Shown piece after piece: positions 42,256 through 50,704 of a stretch of 64,000 nucleotides of DNA. Origin of the DNA: DSBG01 sp049975365 (lineage in GTDB: Bacteria; Desulfobacterota; Desulfomonilia; UBA1062); the NCBI GenBank assembly GCA_049975365.1, contig JBNGDS010000004.1, positions 1 through 64,000 on the forward strand, read 5' to 3'. The notes under the pieces were generated by a model that was not told where the DNA came from, made no database searches, and was given only the letters and a program-made list of their open reading frames with translations. A program made the translations under genes and the position numbers. Position 1 is the stretch's first letter. Every line of letters starts with the position of its first letter.

Positions 42256-43206
42256 TTATAGTGTTTTATACTTGATGCGGGAGCGGGAGCGAGAAAAAAA
42301 CAGGGACCATCCTGTCTTCAGGGACCCGGGAACCAGCGAGAACGCACCAGATGCCTCTGCAACAGGGGTGAATCCACACAGTGAACAGTCCATATTTCCA
42401 CGACCCCTGACATAACACCCCTGGTCTATGGATCCGTCCGGGTTGACATTTGCCAGCAGCCAGTCGTGGCATGTCCAGTGACCGGTCATCATGGCATTGA
42501 GGCTCCATGCAGAGTTCATGATGGGGTACCCTGACCGTTTCAGATTCATGACAGACATCAGTGCCTGCCTCCTGTCATCAGTGCTCAGGGTCAGGTCGTC
42601 TTCACCCTGCCCATAGGGGTAGAATATCTGCACGGTGATTCCTTTTACAGCAGTCAGTGAGAGCATTGTGGTCGCACACTCACCGAACTCCCTCCAATTG
42701 AGCCTGTTCAGGGTATAGTGGACCAAGAGGTTCGGATGCCGGCAGGAGGAGATTTCGTGAAGAACACGCTGGTAGGAATTGCTTCTCAGAAAATTGTGGG
42801 TGTCCTCCAGCCCATCAACGCTCACCCACAAGATGTCGGCGGGCACATCGAATCCGAGGGTTCCGTTCGTTGTCGCCCCCACACAGGGGAACAATTCGCG
42901 TGCCGAGGTGACGAGATCACGGAACGTGTGGTCCCCATCCGACCACAGAAAGGGCTCACCCCCCTCAAAGATCACGATAAGACACCCTCTTTTCTTGAGC
43001 TCACGCAGTGATCTCATGGCAGTTTCCCAGTCAATGTGCGAATGTATCTCAGACGATCGCGTGTGGAACGGGCAGGCCCTGCAGGAAAGATTGCACCGGT
43101 AGGTCAGCTTGAAGCTTGCAATCAGGGGGATCTTGTGCCCCAGAATCCTGGTTCGTACGGAAAACCAGGCAAGATCGGTGAGCGATGTCAGGAAGCCTCG
43201 GGCCAC
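42256..43206 (-). CDS. Radical SAM protein
   Basis: A 316-residue radical SAM enzyme with the cluster motif CNLSCRAC (about 38-45, CxxxCxxC), the SAM-binding EGGEP (about 79-83) and a C-terminal Cys-containing part (DQGCYV, about 264, and MDCSLCGF) that may bind an auxiliary cluster. It belongs to the broad SPASM/Twitch-like group, whose members modify peptides or lipids; the substrate is unknown. It starts at a GTG that overlaps the acyl-CoA synthetase gene by 19 bp, so it is the last gene of that transcription unit. Confidence 0.82.
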   Translation of the reverse strand: MARGFLTSLTDLAWFSVRTRILGHKIPLIASFKLTYRCNLSCRACPFHTRSSEIHSHIDWETAMRSLRELKKRGCLIVIFEGGEPFLWSDGDHTFRDLVTSARELFPCVGATTNGTLGFDVPADILWVSVDGLEDTHNFLRSNSYQRVLHEISSCRHPNLLVHYTLNRLNWREFGECATTMLSLTAVKGITVQIFYPYGQGEDDLTLSTDDRRQALMSVMNLKRSGYPIMNSAWSLNAMMTGHWTCHDWLLANVNPDGSIDQGCYVRGRGNMDCSLCGFTPVAEASGAFSLVPGSLKTGWSLFFSRSRSRIKYKTL

Positions 43207-44681
43207 GCCAGGCTGTTCTCCATTCCACGGATGAGGTGCTGATAGCCAACCACCTTTGCCAGGGCGTGGACAGCCCGGTCCGGAGACGGGTAGGGCATGA
43301 TCCCGTGTGCATCGAGGAACTGCACTGGATTCCCGTCCATGACAACGTCGAACCCCATGATGTCGATAACCGGGATAATGGGCCTCTCGTACCTGCGGAT
43401 CAGGTCCACGATGAGCTCGAAAAGCTTTCTCTCTTCAGAGATCATGATGTCTGCAAATTCCTTCACAGCATCGGTTGGGATAGCCTCCGATTTCAGCCAC
43501 GTTCGTGCGCGGAGAGACATGTACCCAAGTCCCATCAGGAACACAGCATCCGTGAGAGAATTCTCCATGAGAATTTGTACAGCGTCTGTGATGACGCTCA
43601 CCCGGCCTGGTGCCACGAGATCGATGGGATTCCCCCTGCTCCAGTAGGCAGGAAGGATCCTGTCAAGCATCTCGATAACAGGTTTTTCAAGGGGTTCGAC
43701 AGAGAGGCCCTCGTGGATGCACATATCCGTGGCGATGACCCCCCAGCCGCCCCCCAGAGTGATGATTCCGACCTTGTTGCCCGTGGGCCGTGGCTGCATG
43801 AACATGCCGGCCACGTCCACCATTTCATCCATGGTTTCCACCTGGATGATCCCAGCCTGGCGGCACATGGATGTGAAGATCTCGTCACTGCCGGCTATTG
43901 CGCCGGTATGGGACATGGCAGCTACTGCCCCCCTGTCTGTTCTGCCTCCCTTGATGAGGATGATGGGCTTTCGTGGGGAAATTCTCCGTGCCGCTTCAAA
44001 GAATCTCCTGGGCTGCCGCAGTCCCTCGACATACAGACAAATGACCCGTGTTTTCTCGTCGTGCTCGAGGTATTCCAGGAAATCTTCGGTGGTGAGGTCG
44101 GCCTCGTTGCCCGAGCTGATGAGGCGGCTGATGCCTATTCTCCTGCGCAGAAAGCGGTATGATATGGACGTCCCCAGGTTTCCGCTCTGGACAATGAGGC
44201 CGATACCGCCGGGTGTCAGCTGCATGGAGCCCATGAGAGCGTGCATGATTGAAGGGTACGCGCTGAAGACCCCCATGGTGTTCGGCCCGATAAGGCGCAT
44301 ACCGCCTGACCGTGCCAATTCCACGATCTCACGCTCCCTGCGCGCTCCCTTCTCTCCTGTCTCGGAAAATCCTGCGGTAATGATGATTCCCGCAGGGATC
44401 TTCTTCTGGATGCACTCTTTGATGGTTTCGAGAACCAGGGAATCCTTCACAACAATGACGGCGAGATCGATGTGGTTCTCGATCTCATCGAGGCTGGTGT
44501 ACATCTTTTTTCCAAACCAGTCGCCGCCTCTGGGGTTGATGGGGTAGAGGTCTCCTGAATAGCCCCGCTTCACGATGTGGTGGAGGACATTGAACCCCCA
44601 TTTGAAAATATCCTTCGAAGCCCCGATAAACGCGATGGATTTCGGTTCAAACAGGGGCCTCAACTCTGAGGTGCTCTTCAT
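43188..44681 (-). CDS. NDP-forming acyl-CoA synthetase, alpha (CoA-binding) subunit
   Basis: About 497 residues that match the CoA-binding and ligase halves of ADP-forming acetyl-CoA-synthetase-type enzymes: SIAFIGASKD (about 16-25), NPRGG, the nucleophile-region VQSGNLGTS, SSGNEADLTTEDFLEYLEHDEKT in short segments, and the phospho-His motif SHTGAIAG (about 259). Such enzymes interconvert acyl-CoA plus ADP/Pi and acid plus ATP plus CoA. The ATP-grasp beta subunit is neither fused nor encoded nearby, so it must come from elsewhere or this subunit has another role. The ATG at 44681, two bases after the hydratase stop, was preferred over a TTG six bases earlier. Confidence 0.85.
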   Translation of the reverse strand: MKSTSELRPLFEPKSIAFIGASKDIFKWGFNVLHHIVKRGYSGDLYPINPRGGDWFGKKMYTSLDEIENHIDLAVIVVKDSLVLETIKECIQKKIPAGIIITAGFSETGEKGARREREIVELARSGGMRLIGPNTMGVFSAYPSIMHALMGSMQLTPGGIGLIVQSGNLGTSISYRFLRRRIGISRLISSGNEADLTTEDFLEYLEHDEKTRVICLYVEGLRQPRRFFEAARRISPRKPIILIKGGRTDRGAVAAMSHTGAIAGSDEIFTSMCRQAGIIQVETMDEMVDVAGMFMQPRPTGNKVGIITLGGGWGVIATDMCIHEGLSVEPLEKPVIEMLDRILPAYWSRGNPIDLVAPGRVSVITDAVQILMENSLTDAVFLMGLGYMSLRARTWLKSEAIPTDAVKEFADIMISEERKLFELIVDLIRRYERPIIPVIDIMGFDVVMDGNPVQFLDAHGIMPYPSPDRAVHALAKVVGYQHLIRGMENSLAWPEAS

Positions 44682-44683
44682 GG

Positions 44684-45496
44684 TCAATATGTGCCTGGAA
44701 AGTTCGGCTTGCGTTGCTCCTTCTGGGCCTTCACGCCCTCGCGGGCATCTTCACTGGAGAAAATTGGCATACCGATCTCCACTTCCCGGATGAATGCCTC
44801 TCTGAATTCACGCATCCTCATTTCCCGCGAGAATTGAATGATGCCCTGGGTAGCGAGCGGCCCGTTTGACGCAATCTTATCAGCGAGCGCGAGAGCAGTT
44901 TCCATGAGTTTGTCCTTCTCAACCACCCTGTTGAGGAATCCCCACTCGTAGAGTGTCTTCGCGTCGAAGTTGCCTGCCGTGAGGAGAATTTCCAGCGCTC
45001 TGCAGGGGCCGACGTGCCTGGGCAGGAAGATATTGCCGCCACCGGTCGGCATGATACCGAGGCTTGCCTCCCTCATCTGGAAGAGCGCATCGGTTGATGC
45101 AACTCGCAGGTCAGCCCCCATGACCATCTCGAATCCACCGGTGAGACAGTATCCGTGGATGGCTGCTATGATGGGCTTGTTTGCATAGCTGATCTTGAGC
45201 ATGGCCTCTCCGACACCCCTGCCGTCCCACCCCGAAATGATCCATTCCTCAGCCTCGTTCTCCGGTTTTCGCGCGCCCGTGAGGATCGGGATGGCGGTCT
45301 TGAGATCCATGCCTGCACAGAAGATGTTGGGAAGGGCTGAATAGAGTACAGCCACCCTGATGTTCCTGTCCTCATTGATATCCTTCCACGTCTCGTGGAG
45401 TTCGAGGAGGATCCCGGGATCCAGTGCGTTGAGCTGCTTGGGACGGTTGAGACCCACTTTTGCGATGTGCCCGATCTTTTCATAGACGAGGTTCAT
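44684..45496 (-). CDS. Enoyl-CoA hydratase/isomerase (crotonase family)
   Basis: About 270 residues with the crotonase fold. FCAGMDLK (about 59-66) is the oxyanion region, GGFEM holds the first catalytic Glu and MREASLGIMPTGGG the second. A longer insertion (about 70-98) between the oxyanion loop and the core distinguishes it from the hydratase at 1322. AAAGGGGGAAGCC leads into the ATG at 45496, seven codons after an upstream in-frame ATG. It is the first gene behind the promoter at 45516-45584, followed by the acyl-CoA synthetase alpha subunit and the radical SAM gene. Confidence 0.9.
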   Translation of the reverse strand: MNLVYEKIGHIAKVGLNRPKQLNALDPGILLELHETWKDINEDRNIRVAVLYSALPNIFCAGMDLKTAIPILTGARKPENEAEEWIISGWDGRGVGEAMLKISYANKPIIAAIHGYCLTGGFEMVMGADLRVASTDALFQMREASLGIMPTGGGNIFLPRHVGPCRALEILLTAGNFDAKTLYEWGFLNRVVEKDKLMETALALADKIASNGPLATQGIIQFSREMRMREFREAFIREVEIGMPIFSSEDAREGVKAQKEQRKPNFPGTY

Positions 45497-45515
45497 GGCT
45501 TCCCCCTTTTCATGC

Positions 45516-45584
45516 ATGATATGATTGACAGTTCAGGTGTAGCGGTATGGGTAAGGTTTGTCAACATTGGGCAGATCATATCAT
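45516..45584 (-). promoter_or_regulatory. Promoter bracketed by a perfect 10-bp inverted repeat
   Basis: On the minus strand TTGACA (45559-45564), 17 bp, and TACACC (45536-45541) form a promoter for the hydratase-synthetase-radical SAM unit. ATGATATGAT (45516-45525) and ATCATATCAT (45575-45584) are exact reverse complements on either side, 49 bp apart. This fits two operator sites of one repressor. Confidence 0.55.
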
Positions 45585-45673
45585 AAAACAGTAATTACCA
45601 GGCACACCGCAACAGCCGGTATTCCAGCAGAATTCGTACCATTCGGCCGAGGATCGGAAGATCTGCGGCCGAA

Positions 45674-46489
45674 TCAAGCCTTGCGTATCTCTTGAAATAT
45701 CTTCCGTGCGAAAATGGCTGCCCCCAGGGCCCCGATTATCTGGGGATCCACCGGAAGCGGTGTGACCTCCATGTTGAGTATCCTGGCGAGGGCCTTGATG
45801 AGTCCCCTGTTCTTTGCGCAGCCTCCGGTTACCGTGACCTGTGGTCGCATGCCGATCCTCTTGAGCAGGGTGAAGCACCGTTTCGAGACTGACGCCTGGA
45901 TGCCTGCCGCCACATCTTCGGGAGGGTTGCGTCTGGCCAGCAGGCTTATCACTTCACTCTCTGCGAAGACGCTGCACTGGGCGGTGATCGGGATGACCTT
46001 CTTCGCCTTCATGGAAAGCTCGGAGAACTCGTCGAGATCCATGCGGAACGTCCTGCTCATGGCCTCGAAGAACCGTCCCGTGCCGGCGGCACACTTGTCG
46101 TTCATGGCAAACTCCAGGACCGATCCGTCGCTGTCGATGGCAATGGCCTTCACGTCCTGCCCGCCAATGTCCACGATGGTCTTGATACGGTGGTCGCAGG
46201 AAAAGGTTCCCATGGCATGGCAGCTGATCTCCGAGATGTTCTTGTCGGCAAAGACCACCTCGTTTCTCCCGTAACCCGTTCCCACGAGGTACGCGAGCTT
46301 CTTGTAGCCGCCCATGTCCGGCACCTGCGAGCAGGCCTTCTCCAGGGCAAGGATGGATGTCCGTTCAGGATCGATCTCGCTTGGGATAATGGATGTGGCC
46401 CTGATGGTGCCGCTTTCATCGATGATTACGGCTTTTCCCGTCGTCGATCCAACGTCACATCCGCCGAAGTAGGCATTGTTCTGGTACAT
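45674..46489 (-). CDS. Acyl-CoA dehydratase/reductase activase (HgdC/BcrA-D family), copy 1
   Basis: A 271-residue ASKHA-fold ATPase. As a homodimer with one bridging [4Fe-4S] cluster it passes an electron from ferredoxin or flavodoxin to a 2-hydroxyacyl-CoA dehydratase or benzoyl-CoA reductase-type enzyme at the cost of ATP. It shows GGCDVGSTTGKAVII at the N-terminus, the cluster Cys residues in NDKCAAGTGRF (about 132) and AQCSVFAE (about 171), and VDIGGQDVK. AAGGAGAGACAGC precedes the ATG. It follows the 508-residue dehydratase subunit by 11 bp and probably activates that pair. It ends the upstream operon; a promoter follows. Confidence 0.93.
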   Translation of the reverse strand: MYQNNAYFGGCDVGSTTGKAVIIDESGTIRATSIIPSEIDPERTSILALEKACSQVPDMGGYKKLAYLVGTGYGRNEVVFADKNISEISCHAMGTFSCDHRIKTIVDIGGQDVKAIAIDSDGSVLEFAMNDKCAAGTGRFFEAMSRTFRMDLDEFSELSMKAKKVIPITAQCSVFAESEVISLLARRNPPEDVAAGIQASVSKRCFTLLKRIGMRPQVTVTGGCAKNRGLIKALARILNMEVTPLPVDPQIIGALGAAIFARKIFQEIRKA

Positions 46490-46500
46490 GCTGTCTCTCC

Positions 46501-48027
46501 TTACTGATCGAGACGGGGTGCCTTCATGACGTTCTCCATGAAGTGCTCCACCTGTCTCATCATGTTGTCATGGGATACGATGCGCGGATCGCTCAGGTCG
46601 TAATCGAGGATGAGCAGAGGGATCCCCTTCTCTCGGCACTTCTCGCGCAGGATACCGTTCATGGCCTGGCCGCTCTTGCAGCCCACATGGTTGGCAACCA
46701 AGACCAAGTCGAGGTCGAACTGCTTCACCATGCGAAAGATGTCGTCCAGGTAGTTCTCCGCAGGCCCCCGGGTATGGCGGACCATGGGGCCATGCATGAC
46801 GATCCTGCTCCATCCGCGCAGCATGGACTCGGGTGTCGAGGTGTCGATGGGCTCGAGGTGGTTATAGCTCATGCTGTCATTCAGGATGGTCAGGCCATAA
46901 GTGCGTTCCGTCCAGTTGAATATGTCGGGGAAATGGAGAAAGGGCGGGTTCCAGCACACTGCCCGATACCGTTCGTTCACCGTGGCCGGGAGATTGTCCT
47001 CTAGGTTCTTCCGGGCCAGCTTCACCAGACGCTCGAAGTGCTTCGTCGACTCCCTGAATTCGGGGGTCACGTTGAAGTGCCAGAGATGGCTCAGCCAAAC
47101 GGCCTCGGAGGCAAGGGGGGCAGGCCTGACCCGAAGCATGTCCCACAGCTCCAGCTCCAGTTCCAGCATACGGTTGCGGTTTTCGCACATCTGCCTGAAG
47201 CGATCCCAATCCATGCGGCCGGGCGTGTGCTGCTCGAGGAATGCGATCATACCCTTCACGTCTTCAACGAAGAGGTCCACTGCGCGTTCTGTGTGAAAAT
47301 GATACGGCACGTCGAGGCGATAGATGGGTATACCGAAGGCCCTCTGGAAGAAGGAGTACGATGCCGCGCCAGCATCACAGGGAAGGTTGGAGCTCACGAT
47401 GGCCGTGCCCCCCGGCATGTGGCCCTTGAGAACCATGCCGATGGTCACCTTGGGAAGGCTGCATGAATCCGGATTGATCCCCTCATTCTCCGCCTCGTCT
47501 ATGTATTTCAGACAGACATCAGGATCCAGCATGGGAAGGACTATACCCATGGCCTCGAGCAGATAGCACCTCAGTCCCATTGCATGAGCGATGTCAGGAG
47601 GGACCAGATCTTCGTTCAGGACCAGGCGGTCGGGGTCGAAGAACATCTCCCTGAGCAGCCACACGGTTCCTGCTACAATGGTGTGCATGGTCATGCAGAC
47701 TGCATCGTGATAGCGGCCGGTCCTCGCCTGGAGGAACCGTCTCGCCAGGGCGTTCACCTTCAGTAATGTCAGGATCCAGGGATTCCGGATGAGGGTCCGA
47801 ATGGATCTTACCGGGCCGAGGGTGAAGATATATTCAATGAGAAACCTCATGATGACTGCATAGTTGAGAAGCCAGTACCACATGTATACGGCCAGATCCC
47901 TGGGGCTCCGCGTGTGTACGAGGTATTGCGCCAGAGAGTTGTCCCAGAGTTTTATCCCTGTTTCCCTCAGACTGGCGACCAGGAATTTTATGACAGCAAT
48001 CATATTCTTCACGCCCGGAATCCTCAT
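46501..48027 (-). CDS. 2-hydroxyacyl-CoA dehydratase/benzoyl-CoA reductase family subunit (long form)
   Basis: About 508 residues, longer than the usual 430-480 because of a helical N-terminal extension of about 140 residues with no counterpart known to me. The family core is seen in SSNLPCDAG (about 213-221), PIYRLDVPYHF, and the C-terminal NHVGCKSGQ...LLILDYDLSDPR (about 450-485), where GCK carries a probable cluster Cys. The ATG at 48027 lies 10 bp after the stop of the 377-residue subunit; an upstream start would overlap it by 68 bp. Together they should form a heterodimer holding [4Fe-4S] or double-cubane clusters and reduce or dehydrate a CoA ester. Confidence 0.85.
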   Translation of the reverse strand: MRIPGVKNMIAVIKFLVASLRETGIKLWDNSLAQYLVHTRSPRDLAVYMWYWLLNYAVIMRFLIEYIFTLGPVRSIRTLIRNPWILTLLKVNALARRFLQARTGRYHDAVCMTMHTIVAGTVWLLREMFFDPDRLVLNEDLVPPDIAHAMGLRCYLLEAMGIVLPMLDPDVCLKYIDEAENEGINPDSCSLPKVTIGMVLKGHMPGGTAIVSSNLPCDAGAASYSFFQRAFGIPIYRLDVPYHFHTERAVDLFVEDVKGMIAFLEQHTPGRMDWDRFRQMCENRNRMLELELELWDMLRVRPAPLASEAVWLSHLWHFNVTPEFRESTKHFERLVKLARKNLEDNLPATVNERYRAVCWNPPFLHFPDIFNWTERTYGLTILNDSMSYNHLEPIDTSTPESMLRGWSRIVMHGPMVRHTRGPAENYLDDIFRMVKQFDLDLVLVANHVGCKSGQAMNGILREKCREKGIPLLILDYDLSDPRIVSHDNMMRQVEHFMENVMKAPRLDQ

Positions 48028-48037
48028 GTTCAGTCGT

Positions 48038-49171
48038 TTATTTGCCAAGACTCTCGATGAATGCCTGTACACGGGTACGCAGCTGGCCTTCTCCTCCGGT
48101 GGCATATTCCCGCTCGAGTTTCAGGACCGGCACGCCTTTCTTTCTGAGTGCACTGACCAGGGGCATGGTATCCACTCCCCAGAGATCACAGAACTTGATG
48201 ATCTCAATGACCACGCCGTCTGCACGGTATTCCTCTACTGTGTCGAGGATGTTTTCCAGCCGGCGATCGAAGTCCTCCATCATGCGGGGGCACAGGGTCT
48301 TCTTGAACGTGTGCTCGGCCAGGCACCTGATGGGATGTACGCCTTGTTCCACAGGCATGAGCCCGGGAATGGACCCGGTGCAGAACCGGTCGGCCACCAC
48401 GAGCCCTCCCTGTGATTCGATGATGGCGATGAATGCAGGATCGTGCAGATGCGCCCCAACCATCATGAGGCGTGCACGGTAGTCAGCATTCCCTTCTTCG
48501 TGTTCGATCTCCCTGTAGAATGACTCGATGGCGGGGAGGATCAGATCCTTCGGAGATGCGAGGGATGCCATGACGATCCGGTGAAAATCAGCTCCAGTCA
48601 GGGGGGGATGCAGTCTTTTCCTCAGGTCGCCTATAGAACGCATGATGCTGGAGAACCTGTTCCACCGGTCTATGGCCTCCTCGATGGAAGCAGTGCCCAT
48701 ATTGACACCGAAATAGTCAGAGAGTTTCTCCGCCAGGATCGAGAGTTCATCGGCAAGCCATGAAGTGGTGACGTCGTTCACCTTGCGCGGCACGTCGATG
48801 ACGTGACTGAAAGCCGGCTTCCTGAGGTATTCGAGGTTGTCTATGAGGCGCTGCATGTGAGCGCACGAAGGCACGAAGACCCACCCCTGGATGAGATCGT
48901 ACCGGTCGTCCATAACAAACTCGAGCAGGCTGCGGGTATACGAACAGGTCAGCGACGACATGTAGTTGTCGGCGATCTCGGTCCCGGCAATTCCAGGGGC
49001 CATCAGACGAACCGGAAAGAGCCTGTCTGCCATGAGCAGCGCCTCGGGCACGAAGGAACAGGAATACCCAATGGGTATGCGGCAGTCCTGTGAGGCCTGT
49101 TCGACAAGGGTGTTCTGAGGGCTTTCCAGGAGATCATCGAACAGGTGCATGGTCTTGGTAGGCATCCTCAC
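48038..49171 (-). CDS. 2-hydroxyacyl-CoA dehydratase/benzoyl-CoA reductase family subunit (HgdB/BcrC-like)
   Basis: A 377-residue HGD-D family protein, the usual length for the HgdB/BcrC type. Candidate cluster cysteines are those in LTCSYTRS (about 76), VPSCAHM (about 102) and IKFCDLWG (about 330). The ending VLKLEREYATGGEGQLRTR matches the typical LE.EY...G...TR terminus. A GTG start at 49171 has GGGGAG at a good distance; the ATG two codons on is an alternative. It pairs with the downstream 508-residue subunit. The substrate cannot be read from the sequence. Confidence 0.9.
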   Translation of the reverse strand: MRMPTKTMHLFDDLLESPQNTLVEQASQDCRIPIGYSCSFVPEALLMADRLFPVRLMAPGIAGTEIADNYMSSLTCSYTRSLLEFVMDDRYDLIQGWVFVPSCAHMQRLIDNLEYLRKPAFSHVIDVPRKVNDVTTSWLADELSILAEKLSDYFGVNMGTASIEEAIDRWNRFSSIMRSIGDLRKRLHPPLTGADFHRIVMASLASPKDLILPAIESFYREIEHEEGNADYRARLMMVGAHLHDPAFIAIIESQGGLVVADRFCTGSIPGLMPVEQGVHPIRCLAEHTFKKTLCPRMMEDFDRRLENILDTVEEYRADGVVIEIIKFCDLWGVDTMPLVSALRKKGVPVLKLEREYATGGEGQLRTRVQAFIESLGK

Positions 49172-49186
49172 AGCTACGTTCTCCCC

Positions 49187-49957
49187 TTATGTCAGTACGC
49201 CCATGGTTTCGAGGATGTGTTCAACAACGCCCAGGGTGGGGGAGGTGTCCGGGAGCTCCCTTAAAGACGTTCCCCTGAAATCGAAATCCCTGATGAGGTC
49301 GTCCTCTGCAATCCATCCGTAGATGGGTAGACCGGTCCTCGATCTGATGTCATTCACCTCTGCCTGGCTCTTCACCCGGTTGAGCACGAGCCCCAGGCTC
49401 CTGAAATCAACGGCCTTGTTGTCATGCGCAACATGGGCTATGGCGCCAACAACTCCTAGACCTTTGGCCGAGGTGTCCGAGATGAGTACCAGGTGATCGA
49501 CGGTCTTCATGACTCGGCGGTTGATCTGCTCCACACCTGCCTCGCCGTCAATGATGACCACATCGAACGCATAAGCAAGTTCTACAAGGATGTCCTTGAG
49601 CAGTGAATTAACCTTGCAGTAGCACCCTTCATCCTCCGGCCTTCCGATGGCGAGCATGGCAAACCCGTCCTGCTCGTGAAGCGCATCGAACACCTCGTAG
49701 TCGAGCTGCCTCAGTGTCTGTGGCGCTCCCTGTGATGTGCCTTTTCTGATCTGGGAGATAAGCCCCTTTCTTATGTCGTCCACGGTTTTCCGGACAACCA
49801 CCCCAAGGGCCACGGCAAGGCCGCACGCCGGGTCCGCATCGATGGCCAGGATCTTCCTGTTCCCGTTTTCGCTCAGAAGCTTCACCATGACGGCTGCCAC
49901 TGAGGTCTTGCCTACACCCCCTTTGCCGCACAGCGCGATTCTCGTGGTATCACTCAT
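49187..49957 (-). CDS. cooC: CooC/AcsF-type P-loop ATPase (metallocenter maturation)
   Basis: A 256-residue MinD/SIMIBI ATPase with the deviant Walker A CGKGGVGKTS (about 10-19), IDADPACGLA and the CooC hallmark GCYCKVNSLLK (about 111-121), whose CxC binds nickel or zinc at the dimer interface in characterised CooC. CooC and AcsF load nickel into CO dehydrogenase and acetyl-CoA synthase. It overlaps the next upstream gene, an acetyl-CoA-synthase-like domain, by 8 bp, so these two probably act together. No CODH gene is in the window, which makes the location inside a dehydratase/reductase operon unusual. Confidence 0.88.
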   Translation of the reverse strand: MSDTTRIALCGKGGVGKTSVAAVMVKLLSENGNRKILAIDADPACGLAVALGVVVRKTVDDIRKGLISQIRKGTSQGAPQTLRQLDYEVFDALHEQDGFAMLAIGRPEDEGCYCKVNSLLKDILVELAYAFDVVIIDGEAGVEQINRRVMKTVDHLVLISDTSAKGLGVVGAIAHVAHDNKAVDFRSLGLVLNRVKSQAEVNDIRSRTGLPIYGWIAEDDLIRDFDFRGTSLRELPDTSPTLGVVEHILETMGVLT

Positions 49958-50687
49958 TTCTTGCCTCTCTCTTCTTGCTCTGCATAGAAAGCCTCATGGA
50001 TTTGAGCTGCTCCGCATCGGCACATACATCCTGGTATTCGCAGGATTCGCAGTCGAAATCGAGCTCGAGGGCCATCTTGTCCATGGCCGCAATGATCCTT
50101 GCAGCCGGGGCGACGATTTCGCGCAGCTCAGTAACATCTTCGGGTGACGAGGTGACCATGATCACTTCCACGGATTGGACATAGTCCCTGGCGTGGAACA
50201 GCCTCATGAGTGCCGATGCGAGTATCTGCGTTGAGAATCCCGACTGGATCGCCTCCCTGCTGATTCTGCACCACTCCTTCTGGTACTGGGACACGGCCCT
50301 GATCATGAACCCCTTCAGATCGAGGTCGTAACGGAGAAAGTCCATGTCACGGTGCCGATCGTAAGTATTCTCTTCAGTGAAGCCGACCACCCCTGCCAGG
50401 ACCACCTTTCCGAAGGGCAATGCCGGGTTCCCGGTTTCAGTGAAATCCGGACCGACGAGGGTGATACGTCCGTGCGAGACTTCGGCCAGGTCTCCCGACC
50501 AGAGCAGACTGCTCACTGATTCCACATCAGGGCTTCCCAGCTCGAGGCCCAGGTCTTCTTTCATCACGATGCCCCTGTGGCCGCCAACGGGCCAGGTGAA
50601 TGCGGGGTGCTCCGACCAGCAGCGTTTATTCGGACGGGACTCGATGAAGTCACGCACTTTGTGGATGATGTCTAAGAAGAGTTCCAT
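49950..50687 (-). CDS. Free-standing acetyl-CoA synthase (AcsB/CdhC) middle-domain-like protein
   Basis: A 245-residue protein that lines up by eye with the middle domain of the CO dehydrogenase/acetyl-CoA synthase beta subunit: LELGS (about 49) then GRITLVGPDF (about 73-82), LPFGKVVLAGVVG (about 90-102), then EWCRISREAIQSGF (about 138-151) and VEVIMVTSS. The AcsB counterparts, from memory, are KIEVIGPDI, LPLGILVDIYG, WLRVSKDAVAKGF and VQVTIFTD. The A-cluster domain is missing; a short tail with CESCEYQDVC (about 214-223, CxxCxxxxC) replaces it. It could bind a metal or a CoA ester. It is encoded next to a CooC-type ATPase, between activases and dehydratase subunits. Confidence 0.65.
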   Translation of the reverse strand: MELFLDIIHKVRDFIESRPNKRCWSEHPAFTWPVGGHRGIVMKEDLGLELGSPDVESVSSLLWSGDLAEVSHGRITLVGPDFTETGNPALPFGKVVLAGVVGFTEENTYDRHRDMDFLRYDLDLKGFMIRAVSQYQKEWCRISREAIQSGFSTQILASALMRLFHARDYVQSVEVIMVTSSPEDVTELREIVAPAARIIAAMDKMALELDFDCESCEYQDVCADAEQLKSMRLSMQSKKREARNE

Positions 50688-50704
50688 GTTACCGGATACA
50701 GTTC

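Noticed and set aside
43185..44162. 325-codon plus-strand open frame
   Set aside because: It is antisense to the acyl-CoA synthetase alpha gene, whose motifs are all intact; the translated product has no recognisable motif.
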